Source: DASVTR01 sp036382855 (GTDB lineage Bacteria; Acidobacteriota; Blastocatellia; Pyrinomonadales; Pyrinomonadaceae). From it: a stretch of DNA of 64,000 bases. The notes under the pieces were generated by a model. The model saw nothing but the letters and a program-made list of their open reading frames with translations. It was not told the DNA's origin and did not search any database. Positions 26,270-35,200 of this stretch are shown one piece after another (the stretch's first letter is position 1; each line of letters opens with the position of its first letter). The translations under genes were made by a program, and so were the position numbers. The stretch lies in assembly GCA_036382855.1 (NCBI GenBank), contig DASVPO010000011.1, forward strand, positions 40,190 to 104,189, written 5' to 3'.

Positions 26270-28318
26270 ATGAATAGTATTCCCCTTTCATCAATTGTGC
26301 GGCGAAGCGCTCTCGTCTGCTTCGCAATCCTCCTCGCGTTCTCGCCGCTCTTACAGCTCAGGGTTCGTGCGCAGTCCGCAGCAGCGCTTCCTGAAACTGA
26401 GCCTACCGGCGCTAAGCAAAACGCACCTTCAGGCTTCCGTTTGGAGACTACTCCTGTCGCAGGCGGCGCTGAGCTTTTGACCATCTTCGGACGCCTCGAC
26501 GGAGTTGAGCGCACCGAAGCAACTGCCGGCGAAGTGCCGCTGGTCAGTGTCCTGCGCGACACCTTGGGCGACGATAATCCTGAGAACGACCGCCTGCGTT
26601 ATCTATGGATGCTGACCTACAGCAGCCCGTCTTTCAGCCAGCGCGCGGCCGCCTTCATTCCCTTCTTCTACAATCGCGCAGGCAACAAAGAGCGTGCACG
26701 CGGGCAGACTCCGCCACCTATTATTGACCTTGCTTCGACCGATAAAGAGGTCTGGGGGAAAGTCTTCTGGGCGGCGCTGCAAGCCGTCCTGCTCGATTCC
26801 TACGGGCTGCCTTTGAAGCTCGCGACGCGCACCTATCGCCGCAACCTCGGTGACTATCGCAAGACACATATCGCACGCGCGCTCGCCATCCTCTCGCTCT
26901 ACGAAGCGGAAGCAGGAGGCGCGCCCGTCTTCAACGCCACCGAGATGCACGACATACAGGCACGACTGATGTTGACTGAAAAAGCGCTCGGCGGCATCGT
27001 TGACGACATTTTCCTGCAACGCGTTTACGAAAAGCAGACGACGCTGACGCGCGACCTGCGCGGCCATAACTGGGAGCTGCTGCGACAGCGCGCCGAAGCC
27101 GAAGCACTCTATTTCGAGCCGCTCCAACTGCCCGACGGCAGCGCCACACACGCCCTCCTCTGGGTCGCGCGCCCTGACCTTGTGACCAATCGCGAGCGCG
27201 CGTTCAACTCGCGCTTCCTCAATGTCGCTAACCCTTGGCGCGACGACAGGCTGCGCTACTGGCGTGGCTACACCGAAACCAGATACTTCGACGCGGACAA
27301 TCGCCCGGTTGATGCAAACACGACCGGCGCTCGTCCCGTGCAGATGATTCCGCTCGCGCTCTACGGGCTCGACTATCCGAAGATTCCCATCCTGCTCGTT
27401 GACTTTCGCGACGGCATGAATCCGAAAAGGCGCGAGATGTCGCGGCGCGTGCTTGAAGATGTCGCGTGCAACGTGCTCGCGCTCTCGCGCTTCGGCGACA
27501 TCCCCTATTTTCTGGGACGCACTATCTACGATTACGTCACAGGCCGTCGCGGCATTGACCTCAACCAGCCGACGCGCATGCGTACCTATTCGCAGTTAAA
27601 GCTCCTGCTCTCATTAAGCGCCTCGCTTGACCCGCGCCTGCGCGACGAAATCGAAGACCGCCTTGAACGCGTCTCGCTCAACCCTCTGGAGAACGACATC
27701 GCTGCGGAAACACAACTCGCGCGCGACCAGTATGCTGCGTTGATGGCTTATGCTAAAAAGCCGGATGGCCTGCCCGCGCGTCTTGACCGCGACCGTCGTG
27801 CAGAGATGGTTCCGCTCAAACACAATCGCACCGCGCAGGTCTTCTTCCGTCTCGGCAATCTGCTGAGCTTCGGCCTTTACACGCACAGGGAAAAATCCAC
27901 CACGGAGATGAAAGCGAGGCTCGACACGGCGCGCAGTCTCAACTACCACGTGCGATACCTTCGCGAGGTGGCGAAGTCAAGCCAGCAGGTAGAGGTTGCC
28001 TGGAAGATAGAGGACGTGCGACGCTCCCTGCGCTTCGTTGCCGAACACGGCGCAGAGGCGAGCGGAAAGGCGGCGAGCGCAGCGGCGCGCATCTTCGCAC
28101 GCACACAGGACGAAGAAACGCTCAGGCTCTCTCTCAACTGCCTCTATCGCATCAATGCCGAGACGGCGAAAGCCGAACTCCTGCGCATCTATCGCGATGC
28201 AGGGCTGGATGCACGCTGGCGCAGCCTGAGCGCGGAGTATCTGCGCCTCGCCGTCAAACAGGAACAACGCATCGCGCCCTCCGATGCTAAAGTGATTTTG
28301 AGTGTGATTGGACCATGA
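26270..28318 (+). CDS. secreted protein of unknown function, 682 aa
   Basis: I do not recognise a family. A signal peptide (ALVCFAILLAFSPLLQLRVRAQ, given in part) ends near residue 35. The mature protein is mostly helical, with a middle region containing LLDSYGLPLKLATRTYRRN, DRLRYWRGYTETRYFDADNRP and ILLVDFRDGMNPKRREMSRR. The last 120 residues resemble HEAT-like helical pairs. It is large, soluble and probably periplasmic. The stop codon overlaps the start of the next gene (ATGA), so it is coupled to the phosphatase-superfamily enzyme and likely works with it on an envelope substrate. Confidence 0.75.
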   Translation: MNSIPLSSIVRRSALVCFAILLAFSPLLQLRVRAQSAAALPETEPTGAKQNAPSGFRLETTPVAGGAELLTIFGRLDGVERTEATAGEVPLVSVLRDTLGDDNPENDRLRYLWMLTYSSPSFSQRAAAFIPFFYNRAGNKERARGQTPPPIIDLASTDKEVWGKVFWAALQAVLLDSYGLPLKLATRTYRRNLGDYRKTHIARALAILSLYEAEAGGAPVFNATEMHDIQARLMLTEKALGGIVDDIFLQRVYEKQTTLTRDLRGHNWELLRQRAEAEALYFEPLQLPDGSATHALLWVARPDLVTNRERAFNSRFLNVANPWRDDRLRYWRGYTETRYFDADNRPVDANTTGARPVQMIPLALYGLDYPKIPILLVDFRDGMNPKRREMSRRVLEDVACNVLALSRFGDIPYFLGRTIYDYVTGRRGIDLNQPTRMRTYSQLKLLLSLSASLDPRLRDEIEDRLERVSLNPLENDIAAETQLARDQYAALMAYAKKPDGLPARLDRDRRAEMVPLKHNRTAQVFFRLGNLLSFGLYTHREKSTTEMKARLDTARSLNYHVRYLREVAKSSQQVEVAWKIEDVRRSLRFVAEHGAEASGKAASAAARIFARTQDEETLRLSLNCLYRINAETAKAELLRIYRDAGLDARWRSLSAEYLRLAVKQEQRIAPSDAKVILSVIGP

Positions 28319-30975
28319 CGAGGACGAAGCGCGGCGAGATGAGACAACGGGACGCCTGCGAGCAGACCGACTCTCAAAGCAGCACGTGCGATGAAGCAGG
28401 CTCTTTCTTCGTCGCCGCTGCATTGCGGCGTCTGCGCGCCTGCGCGTCCTTTATTATCACAACTATTCTCACAACACTGGCTCTCATCCTTCTTTCATCT
28501 TTCGCGGCGCAGGCGCAGGTGCGGCGAGTCGTTATCATTAAGGTTGACGGCCTGCCGGGTGAGATTGTCGAGCGCTACGTGCGCGAGCGTAATCCGCGGA
28601 CGGGCAAGAGCGAGTTGCCCTGGTTAGAGCACGTCTTTTATCAACGCGGCACGCGGCTCAGCAATTTCTACGTGCGCGGGATGAGCCTTTCGGGGCCTTC
28701 ATGGTCGCTGCTCGACACGGGCCAGCACCTACAGGTCAGGGGCAATGTCGAATTCGACCGCTACACCCTGCACACCTACGACTATCTGAATTTCATTCCG
28801 CTCTACATCGCCAACGTTGCGCAGCGGCGCGTTGACATGCCGGGCGTCGAAGTGCTCGACGAGTTGGGCATCCCGCTCCTGATGGATGCTTTCCCGCACG
28901 GCGAGCGCTATATCAGTTTTCAGTTGTACCAGCGCGGCGTGCGCTGGACGACGCTCAGCCGCGGCCTGCAAAACCGTTTCACGACGCGCAGCCCGCGAGA
29001 GTTAGTTGACGAATGGACGATGGGCATCGAAGCGCGCTCTATCATCATGGACCAACTCGAACGCGAGTTGATAGAGAAACTGAACGACCCGCGCATACGC
29101 TATCTGGACTACTACACTTCGGAGTTTGACCACGCGGCTCATCATAACAACGACGCCGCGACGCATCTCATCGCGCTCAAGGAATTGGACGCTCTTGTCG
29201 GGCGTATCTGGACGGCGATCCAGAAAACGCCGCAGGCTTCGGAAACAGCGCTCATCGTCGTCTCCGACCACGGCCTTAATAGCATGGGCGGCGTTTATAG
29301 TCAGGGCTTCAATCTCGTCAAGCTCTTGGGAAGCCGTGCGGGCGGCGGCCATCACGTCGTCACCAAGCGCCGCCTGCTGCTCGATTATTCGCTCAAAGGA
29401 ATCTACCCGCTCGTCCCCTTAATTACGACGACCACCGACGACACCTACTATCTCAAAGGACAGAGCACGCTCTATCCGACGGCGCTGCTTGATTTCGACG
29501 GCAACGAGCGCGCGGCCTTTCACCTGCGCGACAGCGACCTCAACATGCTGCACATCATCTGGCAGCAGCTTGAGCGGAAAGACCTTTCAGAGCCTCTAAG
29601 ACGTGCGCTCACGTCCGCCTTCTTCGAGACGGTTGACCGGCGGCGCGAAGAGTGGCGAGGAATGCTCTCGCAACTTAACGAAGAGATTGCGGCGCTCTCG
29701 CGGCTGCTCGAAAAACAGCGCGCCGAATTGGATGCGCTGCCGGAGAAATGGACGCCGGAAGACGTAAAGGCCGGGCGTGACAAGGAAGCGCAGCGTCTCT
29801 TCGCACGCTGGGATTCAGGCAGCGGCGACGTGCGCGAATACACAGAATACGCGCGCACGCTCACGAATCTTCTCGCGCTCAAGCGCGAGAGCTTCGTTCC
29901 CTCGAAGCTCAAAATCGAAGACTTCATCGCACGCGGCGCGATGGGCGAGCCGAACAGCATTTACAAGTTGCAGAACTACGTGGTCGGCCCCGCAGCGGGC
30001 GGCTTCGTGCTCAAATCGGACGGCTCGCTCGATATGCTGAAGAGCTTCGCGCGCGTTGATTACTTCTCGTTGCTTGGCGAGACGAAGGTGCGCAATAACG
30101 TGCAACCCACAGTTGACAACCATCCGATTGATTTCGTCGCCGTCAGGATCGGGCGCGAAGAGTTGGCCGGTGAGCTTGAACGTGATTTGATGCCGACGAC
30201 CGATGCCGTCTGGTTGTACGGCGGCCCGGACAGGCAGGCTTTGATCCTCTCGCGCGAGGATGAAGCGGGTCGTCTGCGTCTGCGTTATCTGCCGGTTGAA
30301 AATCTGCGGCAGGACGCAAGCGGCCGCATACGTTTCACGCGCGCCAGCTTTCGCGCTGGCCTGCCGCTGAAAATCCTTGAGGACGGAGCGCTCAATGTGC
30401 CTGCTGGTTTGCGCGCAAGTTGGCTCGACGAGTGGCACACGGACGAGGAGTGGTTGCGCGCCGTCCATAAAACAACTTACTCTAACGCGATTATCGGCCT
30501 CAACGAACAGCTTGCGCGACACGTGCCTGAGTCTTTGCAGACGGATGCGCAGGGTCTTTCCGTTGATGAAAGATTAATCCGCCGCTTCCGGCAGCGGCAG
30601 CGACGGCTCTCGGAGACGGACGTGCTGGTGATGGCTAATAACCATTGGAACTTCGACGTGCGCGGCTTTAATCCGGGCGGCAACCACGGCTCGTTTTTCC
30701 GTATCTCGACACACTCGACTTTAATGATGGCGGGCGGCGAGCGGACGGGGATTCCGCGCCGCGAAGTAATCGAAGAGCCGTATGACAGCTTGAGTTTTGT
30801 GCCGACCGTGATGGCGCTGACAGGGCAGTTGCGCGACGAGCGCGTGCCCGTTTCAGTTCTCTGGCAGAGAGGCTTCCGTCGTTTTCCCGGCCGCATCATA
30901 GAGGGCGTGCTGGGCGGGGCGGGCAAAAGCGAAGCGGCCTCGCCGGTCGCCGCCGGAGCGTCAACTAAACCCTGA
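28315..30975 (+). CDS. alkaline-phosphatase-superfamily enzyme (phosphodiesterase/phosphotransferase type)
   Basis: The 886-aa protein has an N-terminal export segment (about residues 43-64). A metal-dependent core follows: Asp78 in IIKVDGLPGE, a nucleophile loop MSLSGPSWS (about 123-131), Asp272/His276 in SEFDHAAHHN, Asp318/His319 in VVSDHGLNS, and a late His791 in GGNHGSFF. These are the ligands expected for a two-metal NPP/PigN-like active site. Between them sits a large charged, coiled-coil-like insertion (about 440-500) and an extra domain (about 540-760) not seen in short phosphatases. It should hydrolyse or transfer a phosphodiester outside the membrane. It is coupled to its neighbours on both sides by overlapping start and stop codons. 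Confidence 0.8.
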   Translation: MTRTKRGEMRQRDACEQTDSQSSTCDEAGSFFVAAALRRLRACASFIITTILTTLALILLSSFAAQAQVRRVVIIKVDGLPGEIVERYVRERNPRTGKSELPWLEHVFYQRGTRLSNFYVRGMSLSGPSWSLLDTGQHLQVRGNVEFDRYTLHTYDYLNFIPLYIANVAQRRVDMPGVEVLDELGIPLLMDAFPHGERYISFQLYQRGVRWTTLSRGLQNRFTTRSPRELVDEWTMGIEARSIIMDQLERELIEKLNDPRIRYLDYYTSEFDHAAHHNNDAATHLIALKELDALVGRIWTAIQKTPQASETALIVVSDHGLNSMGGVYSQGFNLVKLLGSRAGGGHHVVTKRRLLLDYSLKGIYPLVPLITTTTDDTYYLKGQSTLYPTALLDFDGNERAAFHLRDSDLNMLHIIWQQLERKDLSEPLRRALTSAFFETVDRRREEWRGMLSQLNEEIAALSRLLEKQRAELDALPEKWTPEDVKAGRDKEAQRLFARWDSGSGDVREYTEYARTLTNLLALKRESFVPSKLKIEDFIARGAMGEPNSIYKLQNYVVGPAAGGFVLKSDGSLDMLKSFARVDYFSLLGETKVRNNVQPTVDNHPIDFVAVRIGREELAGELERDLMPTTDAVWLYGGPDRQALILSREDEAGRLRLRYLPVENLRQDASGRIRFTRASFRAGLPLKILEDGALNVPAGLRASWLDEWHTDEEWLRAVHKTTYSNAIIGLNEQLARHVPESLQTDAQGLSVDERLIRRFRQRQRRLSETDVLVMANNHWNFDVRGFNPGGNHGSFFRISTHSTLMMAGGERTGIPRREVIEEPYDSLSFVPTVMALTGQLRDERVPVSVLWQRGFRRFPGRIIEGVLGGAGKSEAASPVAAGASTKP

Positions 30976-33212
30976 TGATAACCGACGAGCATTTGAGAGA
31001 GACGCCCCGTAACATTGACGAAGCATCGGTTTCCGACGGAGCGGCGCAGACTGAAAACGGGAAGGCGCGTCGCTTCGTCTTCTGGCTACAGGGCATAGCC
31101 TTTCTGCTCGGCGTCGCTCTTCTCGTCTACGTCATCAACCGCGTCGGTCTCCAGCCCATCTTCGATGCCTTGGGCCGCATCGGCTTCGGCTTCTTCATCT
31201 TGCTCGCCATCAACGGCTCGCGCCACGTCCTGCGCACGCTCGCTATGCGCACGGCCGTCCCGCCCGAACACCGGCAGGTCAATATCTTTCAAGCCTTCGC
31301 CGCACGACTCGGCGGCGAGGCCGTCAGCTTTCTGACCTTCACAGGCCCCGTGCTCGGAGAAGCGACGAAGGTTGCGCTCCTCAAAAAACGCGTGCCGCTC
31401 GTCTCCGGCGTCTCGGCGCTGGTGATAGATAATATTCTTTATTACCTGTCGGTCGTCTTTTTCATCCTCGGCGGCGCGCTCGTGATGCTGGCCTCCTACA
31501 GCCTGCCGCGCGTCGTTGACTATACGCTGCTTGCCATCGCTGCCTTCGCACTGCTGGGGATTGTGGCGGCGGCGTTGGCCCACAGGCGGCGCGTGATGCT
31601 GCTGACGTGGTTGATTGACCGCCTCGCGCGCTCAGGCATACACCCCAGAGCGTTGACCTCGCGGCGCGAGCACATCTACCAGCTTGAGTCTAACGTCTAT
31701 GATTTTTACGACCATCATCCGGGTTCGTTCTTCGCCATCTTGGGCTACAATATTCTCTCACACGCATCGAGCGTCGTTGAGGTTTACGTCACGCTGCGTA
31801 TGCTTGGCTTCAGCCCGCAGGTGCAGGCGGCCTACGTCATAGAGTCTCTGACGAAGGTCATCAACTTCGTCTTCGGCTTCGTCCCGGCGACCATCGGGGT
31901 CTACGAAGGTGGGACGGAAGTTATCCTGCGCACGCTCGGATTCGCGGCGGCCACGGGCGTGACACTGGCGCTCGTGAGAAAGGCCGGGACGGTTTTCTGG
32001 ACTGCAATCGGGCTGGTTATACTGCTCTGGCGCGCGATGCCTTCGGCCGCGAGCCGGCTGATGGAGCGCAGCCCGCGTTTTCGCAAACTTATGGACAGCC
32101 TCGTTCTCTCAAACATCGCGCACAGGCCCGCACGCACCATTGTCAGCGTGCTCGGCATCGGCATCGGCGTTCTGCTGATCGTCTTCACGACGGGGTTGGC
32201 CCACGGCGTCCTGCGCGAGCGCGGGCGGCGCGAGGCGAATCTCAACGCGGAGATTAGAGTCAGCGCAGCGGGCACTATGGGCCTGACCGGCTCGCAGCCC
32301 TTCGCTCTACCGACGGAGCGCGCACGCGAGATAGCACGCATCCCCGGCGTGCGCGCCGCGCTGCCCATCGGCCAGAAACTACTGCCGACGGAAAGCGGCT
32401 TCGGCAATCGCCTCGTTGACGGCATCAACTTCGAAGAGTATGCGGCTATCACAGGCTTGACCGTCAAGGAAGGACGCAAACTTGAGAGCGGCTATGAGGC
32501 CATAGTGGATTCCGTCTGGCAGCAGGAACGCAGGACGAACGTGGTCGGCACGACCATCAGGCTCTTCGAGCGCGACTACAAGATCGTGGGCGTCTACGAT
32601 CCTCCGGGCGGCGGGCGCGTCAAGATTCCTCTGAAGACTATGCAGGAGGAAGTCGGCGCGCTGCCCGAAGATGGACAGGGCGAAGAACGCTGCACGGCTA
32701 TCCTCGTCTCCTGCAACAACCCAGCCGAACAGGAAGAGGTCGCCGCGCGCATACGCCAGCAGTTTCCCGAAGACCAGATTATCTTCACGCGCGACTTGCC
32801 GGAGCTTTATGCTTCGGGCCTGCCCGCGCTGAACGTCTTCATCAACGTCGTCGTCGCGATTGCCGCGGCCATCAGCATGCTCGTCATACTGCTTGCGATG
32901 TACACGACCGTGACCGAACGCACACGCCAGATCGGCGTCCTCAAATCCCTCGGCATGTCGAAGGCATCAATCGCATGGGTAATCGAGCAGGAGGCGATCC
33001 TCGTCAGCGTGCTCGGAGTGCTGACCGGCATCGGCCTCACGCTGCTCATACGCTTCGCAGTGATGCGCTCGACCTCCCTCATCATTGACATAGAGACGCG
33101 CTGGCTGCTCGTCGCTCTCGCCGTCGGACTCGTCGGCGGCACAATCGGCGCACTCTACCCAGCCCTGCGCGCCGCACGGCAGGACGCCGTCGAAGCGCTC
33201 GGCTACGAATAA
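30975..33212 (+). CDS. fusion of a flippase-like (UPF0104/LPG-synthase TM) domain and an FtsX/MacB-type permease
   Basis: The 745-aa polytopic protein has an N-terminal half (about residues 33-350) with eight or so spans and the lysylphosphatidylglycerol-synthase TM-region features (AFAARLGGEAVSFLTFTG, PVLGEATKVALLKKRVP, and FVPATIGVYEGGTEVI near the end). From about 370 it becomes an ABC permease of the FtsX/MacB class: one span (VSVLGIGIGVLLIVFTTGLA), a periplasmic core (about 420-605) and three terminal spans including TERTRQIGVLKSLGMS. I know of no standard architecture with this order. No ABC ATPase is nearby. It starts within the TGATG overlap of the previous gene. An envelope lipid or glycolipid export role is inferred. 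Confidence 0.82.
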   Translation: MITDEHLRETPRNIDEASVSDGAAQTENGKARRFVFWLQGIAFLLGVALLVYVINRVGLQPIFDALGRIGFGFFILLAINGSRHVLRTLAMRTAVPPEHRQVNIFQAFAARLGGEAVSFLTFTGPVLGEATKVALLKKRVPLVSGVSALVIDNILYYLSVVFFILGGALVMLASYSLPRVVDYTLLAIAAFALLGIVAAALAHRRRVMLLTWLIDRLARSGIHPRALTSRREHIYQLESNVYDFYDHHPGSFFAILGYNILSHASSVVEVYVTLRMLGFSPQVQAAYVIESLTKVINFVFGFVPATIGVYEGGTEVILRTLGFAAATGVTLALVRKAGTVFWTAIGLVILLWRAMPSAASRLMERSPRFRKLMDSLVLSNIAHRPARTIVSVLGIGIGVLLIVFTTGLAHGVLRERGRREANLNAEIRVSAAGTMGLTGSQPFALPTERAREIARIPGVRAALPIGQKLLPTESGFGNRLVDGINFEEYAAITGLTVKEGRKLESGYEAIVDSVWQQERRTNVVGTTIRLFERDYKIVGVYDPPGGGRVKIPLKTMQEEVGALPEDGQGEERCTAILVSCNNPAEQEEVAARIRQQFPEDQIIFTRDLPELYASGLPALNVFINVVVAIAAAISMLVILLAMYTTVTERTRQIGVLKSLGMSKASIAWVIEQEAILVSVLGVLTGIGLTLLIRFAVMRSTSLIIDIETRWLLVALAVGLVGGTIGALYPALRAARQDAVEALGYE

Positions 33213-33248
33213 CAGCGGCGAGCCATGAAAGGAGACCTCTCAGCACGA

Positions 33249-33593
33249 TTATTGATTTGTATGTGTGACCGCGTAGGCGACGATGAGGACGGCTTCTTCC
33301 CATAGATTCCGAAGCAGGAATGTCTGGAGCCCTGCGCAGTATTGCAACACCTCGTTGCGCTCCGTCTGCTTGTTCCAACTCACCGGGAAATCAGAATAAA
33401 CTACACTCACACGGTCATCAATAATTTCATTTGCCTGAGAGAGATAATAGCCGCCGGTATTTTCGATAACTGTGCAGCCGCCGCGTAATTCCGTAAACTC
33501 TCTAACGAGCCATGAGAGAGTCTCCTGATAGGCGGGCTCATAACGGATGGGCACGTAGACTTCAACGCGGATTCTTGGAGCGAAGCTCGGCAA
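33249..33593 (-). CDS. small hypothetical protein, 114 aa
   Basis: Not recognised. I place the start at a TTG (33593) because a full GGAGGAAG ribosome site lies 7 bases upstream; the ATG at 33614 lacks one. The protein reads MPSFAPRIRVEVYVPIRYE and continues with an alternating strand-helix pattern (TLSWLVREFTELRGGCTVIE, DRVSVVYSDFPVSW), suggesting a compact alpha/beta fold. It overlaps the 3' end of the upstream 51-aa gene by 32 bases in another frame, so the two form a coupled pair. Its role is unknown; a two-component small module is possible. Confidence 0.65.
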   Translation of the reverse strand: MPSFAPRIRVEVYVPIRYEPAYQETLSWLVREFTELRGGCTVIENTGGYYLSQANEIIDDRVSVVYSDFPVSWNKQTERNEVLQYCAGLQTFLLRNLWEEAVLIVAYAVTHTNQ

Positions 33594-33717
33594 GTCGCTT
33601 CTTCCTCCATTCACCGATATTCTTCAATTTCTTGCGAAACTCCGCAGCGCTGATTTCTGCTTTAGGAGGTTTCTTTGCGCTGGCGGACTGCGGCACAATC
33701 TGATACTTGTTCTTCAT
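33562..33717 (-). CDS. small basic protein, 51 aa
   Basis: This short frame begins MKNKYQIVPQSASAKKPPKA and ends at a TGA within the next gene. It is Lys/Arg-rich (a second half with EFRKKLKN and EWRKKRLAEL) and probably one long amphipathic helix after a flexible start. A GGAG-like sequence (from GGGTGGAGGATG) precedes the ATG. The overlap with the 114-aa gene, which uses a ribosome site inside this frame, supports both being translated. Its size and charge suit an adaptor or antitoxin-like partner, but nothing identifies it. Confidence 0.55.
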   Translation of the reverse strand: MKNKYQIVPQSASAKKPPKAEISAAEFRKKLKNIGEWRKKRLAELRSKNPR

Positions 33718-33797
33718 CAATCATCCTCCACCCGAATTATCATCTGAGCACAGTTTTATATCAAGCTTTGTCTGACCGGGACAGCGTAGCGCCGAAA

Positions 33798-33869
33798 TTA
33801 TCCCGCGCCACGAGACAGTTGGGCCATGGCGCGGGATAACGAGAGAGATGTTTTTCGTTATCCCGCGCC
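33798..33869. repeat. three alternating-orientation copies of GGCGCGGGATAA
   Basis: Copies are at 33798-33810 (reverse orientation), 33827-33839 (forward) and 33857-33869 (reverse). The middle copy can pair with either neighbour: 13 bp with the first, 15 bp with the third. The two hairpins are therefore mutually exclusive. The element lies about 40 bases beyond the stop of the 230-aa gene and before the 51-aa gene on the minus strand, so it may act as terminator or as a switch between the two. Confidence 0.8.
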
Positions 33870-33910
33870 GTTTGTTTAGTCTGCGCCGCTTCTTTTATTG
33901 TCGAAGCGGG

Positions 33911-34603
33911 TTATGGAGTGGTGGTGACGCTGATGGTGTCAGACCACTGGCCGATGGGCGCGTCGGCGTCGTAGAAGCGCAGGCGATACTCGCGAACTTC
34001 GGGAGTGCCTGCCTGTAGGGGCGGGCGGGCGTCTATGAAGGGGCTGTAGAGGTCTATGCCGATAAACGTCCAGCCGCTTTCGCCCTGCCTGCGAGATTCA
34101 ATGTAGACGCCATCGAAGATACTCTTGTTGAATTCGATGCGCACTTGACCACCGGGCAGTGCAATGGCTCTGGCCGTCGGCTTGGCGGTCGCGGGGTCAA
34201 CGGCGTTGCCATCGTCTTTGCCTGTGATGCCGAGGGCTTCTCCGATGTCGGCTGTGTAGGCGGGCGCGTTCTTGATGCGCTGCACGAGTTGGCGCAGGCG
34301 CGGGAGGATACCGGGCGCAACCGTTGCGGGCGCAACGCCGACGGTCGGAGCGGGCGGAGGTGCGCCGCCGGGCGAGCCTGCGGGGCCGTTCTTAATCAGG
34401 TTCTTGTAGCTGTAACGCGCGTCGAGATTGGCCTTGTAGGCCGGAAGCGAGTCTGAGACGAGGTAGTCGAGCATGGCTGCGTCGGCCTGCACGGCGGCGA
34501 CTTCGGCTGCCGTGAAGCCGAGCGTGGGCGCGTGTGTGCCAAATGACTGAGCGAAGTTTTTGAGCCAGATAACCAGTTCCGGCTCTGTGCGTGGAATACT
34601 CAT
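33911..34603 (-). CDS. hypothetical protein with fibronectin-like C-terminal part, 230 aa
   Basis: The start is the ATG at 34603 with AGGGAG about 7 bases upstream. A longer open frame upstream is an artefact of the tandem repeat. The protein begins MSIPRTEPELVIWLKNFA and has a helical N-terminal part (about 1-85), a Pro/Ala/Gly linker (about 75-100), a helix, then a C-terminal beta region (about 145-230; ALPGGQVRIEFNKSIFDGVYIESRRQG, described in part, and EYRLRFYDADAPIGQWSDTISV) resembling a fibronectin type III-like strand pattern. There is no signal peptide. Family unknown to me. Confidence 0.7.
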   Translation of the reverse strand: MSIPRTEPELVIWLKNFAQSFGTHAPTLGFTAAEVAAVQADAAMLDYLVSDSLPAYKANLDARYSYKNLIKNGPAGSPGGAPPPAPTVGVAPATVAPGILPRLRQLVQRIKNAPAYTADIGEALGITGKDDGNAVDPATAKPTARAIALPGGQVRIEFNKSIFDGVYIESRRQGESGWTFIGIDLYSPFIDARPPLQAGTPEVREYRLRFYDADAPIGQWSDTISVTTTP

Positions 34604-34863
34604 GGTGCGCTCCCTTTCTTTTTGCCTGACGGCAAAAGCGTGAAAGTTAAGGATTAGGGCGCGGGTTGCGTGCGGCACGCCTCGTTTGGAGCAACGAATC
34701 CGGGCAAACCGACTGCGACCGAGCGAGTTGGGAGGGCCGCAGAGAGTGTTTTCGTGCGGGCCGGATTCTGCCAGAGAGCGCGGCCTTTGGCAAGCTTTTT
34801 CCGGCAGTTTTTGTCGGCGCGCGTAGGAGGCTAACAAACAGTTACGCCAGCACGACCGGCGAG

Positions 34864-35200
34864 CCTGCAAGCGACAGGCGCTCGACTGCAAGCGACGGAT
34901 GCGAGCTTGCACGCGGCAAATGCAGCCTTGCAACCGGCAAATGCAGCCTTGCAACTGGCGCGTGCAAGGCTGCAAGTGTGAGATGCGGCGCTGCATCTGT
35001 CGCGTGCAAGGCTGCACGCGGCAAATGCAGGCTTGCAACTGCCAAATGCAAGCCTGCACGCCTGAGTTGCAGGCTTGCACGCCTGAGATGCAGGGCTGCA
35101 TTTACCATCTGCAAGGCCGCAACTGCCGTTTGCAGCGCTGCATTTACCGTTTGCGGCGCTGCATTTGGCGCTTGCAGGGCTGCAAATGACACTTGCGCGG
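34864..35200. repeat. tandem array of about 16 copies of a 21-bp unit
   Basis: The region reads as consecutive 21-base units approximating CTTGCAACTGGCAAATGCAG plus one base, with 60-80 percent identity between copies. Each unit has two TGCA-like tetramers, so the array shows repeated TGCA-N4-TGCA dyads every 21 bp (two helical turns). Because 21 is a multiple of three and stops are absent, several frames on both strands stay open and give 7-residue repeats. None has a convincing start, so I do not call a gene. The flanks 34604-34863 hold nothing I recognise. Confidence 0.85.
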
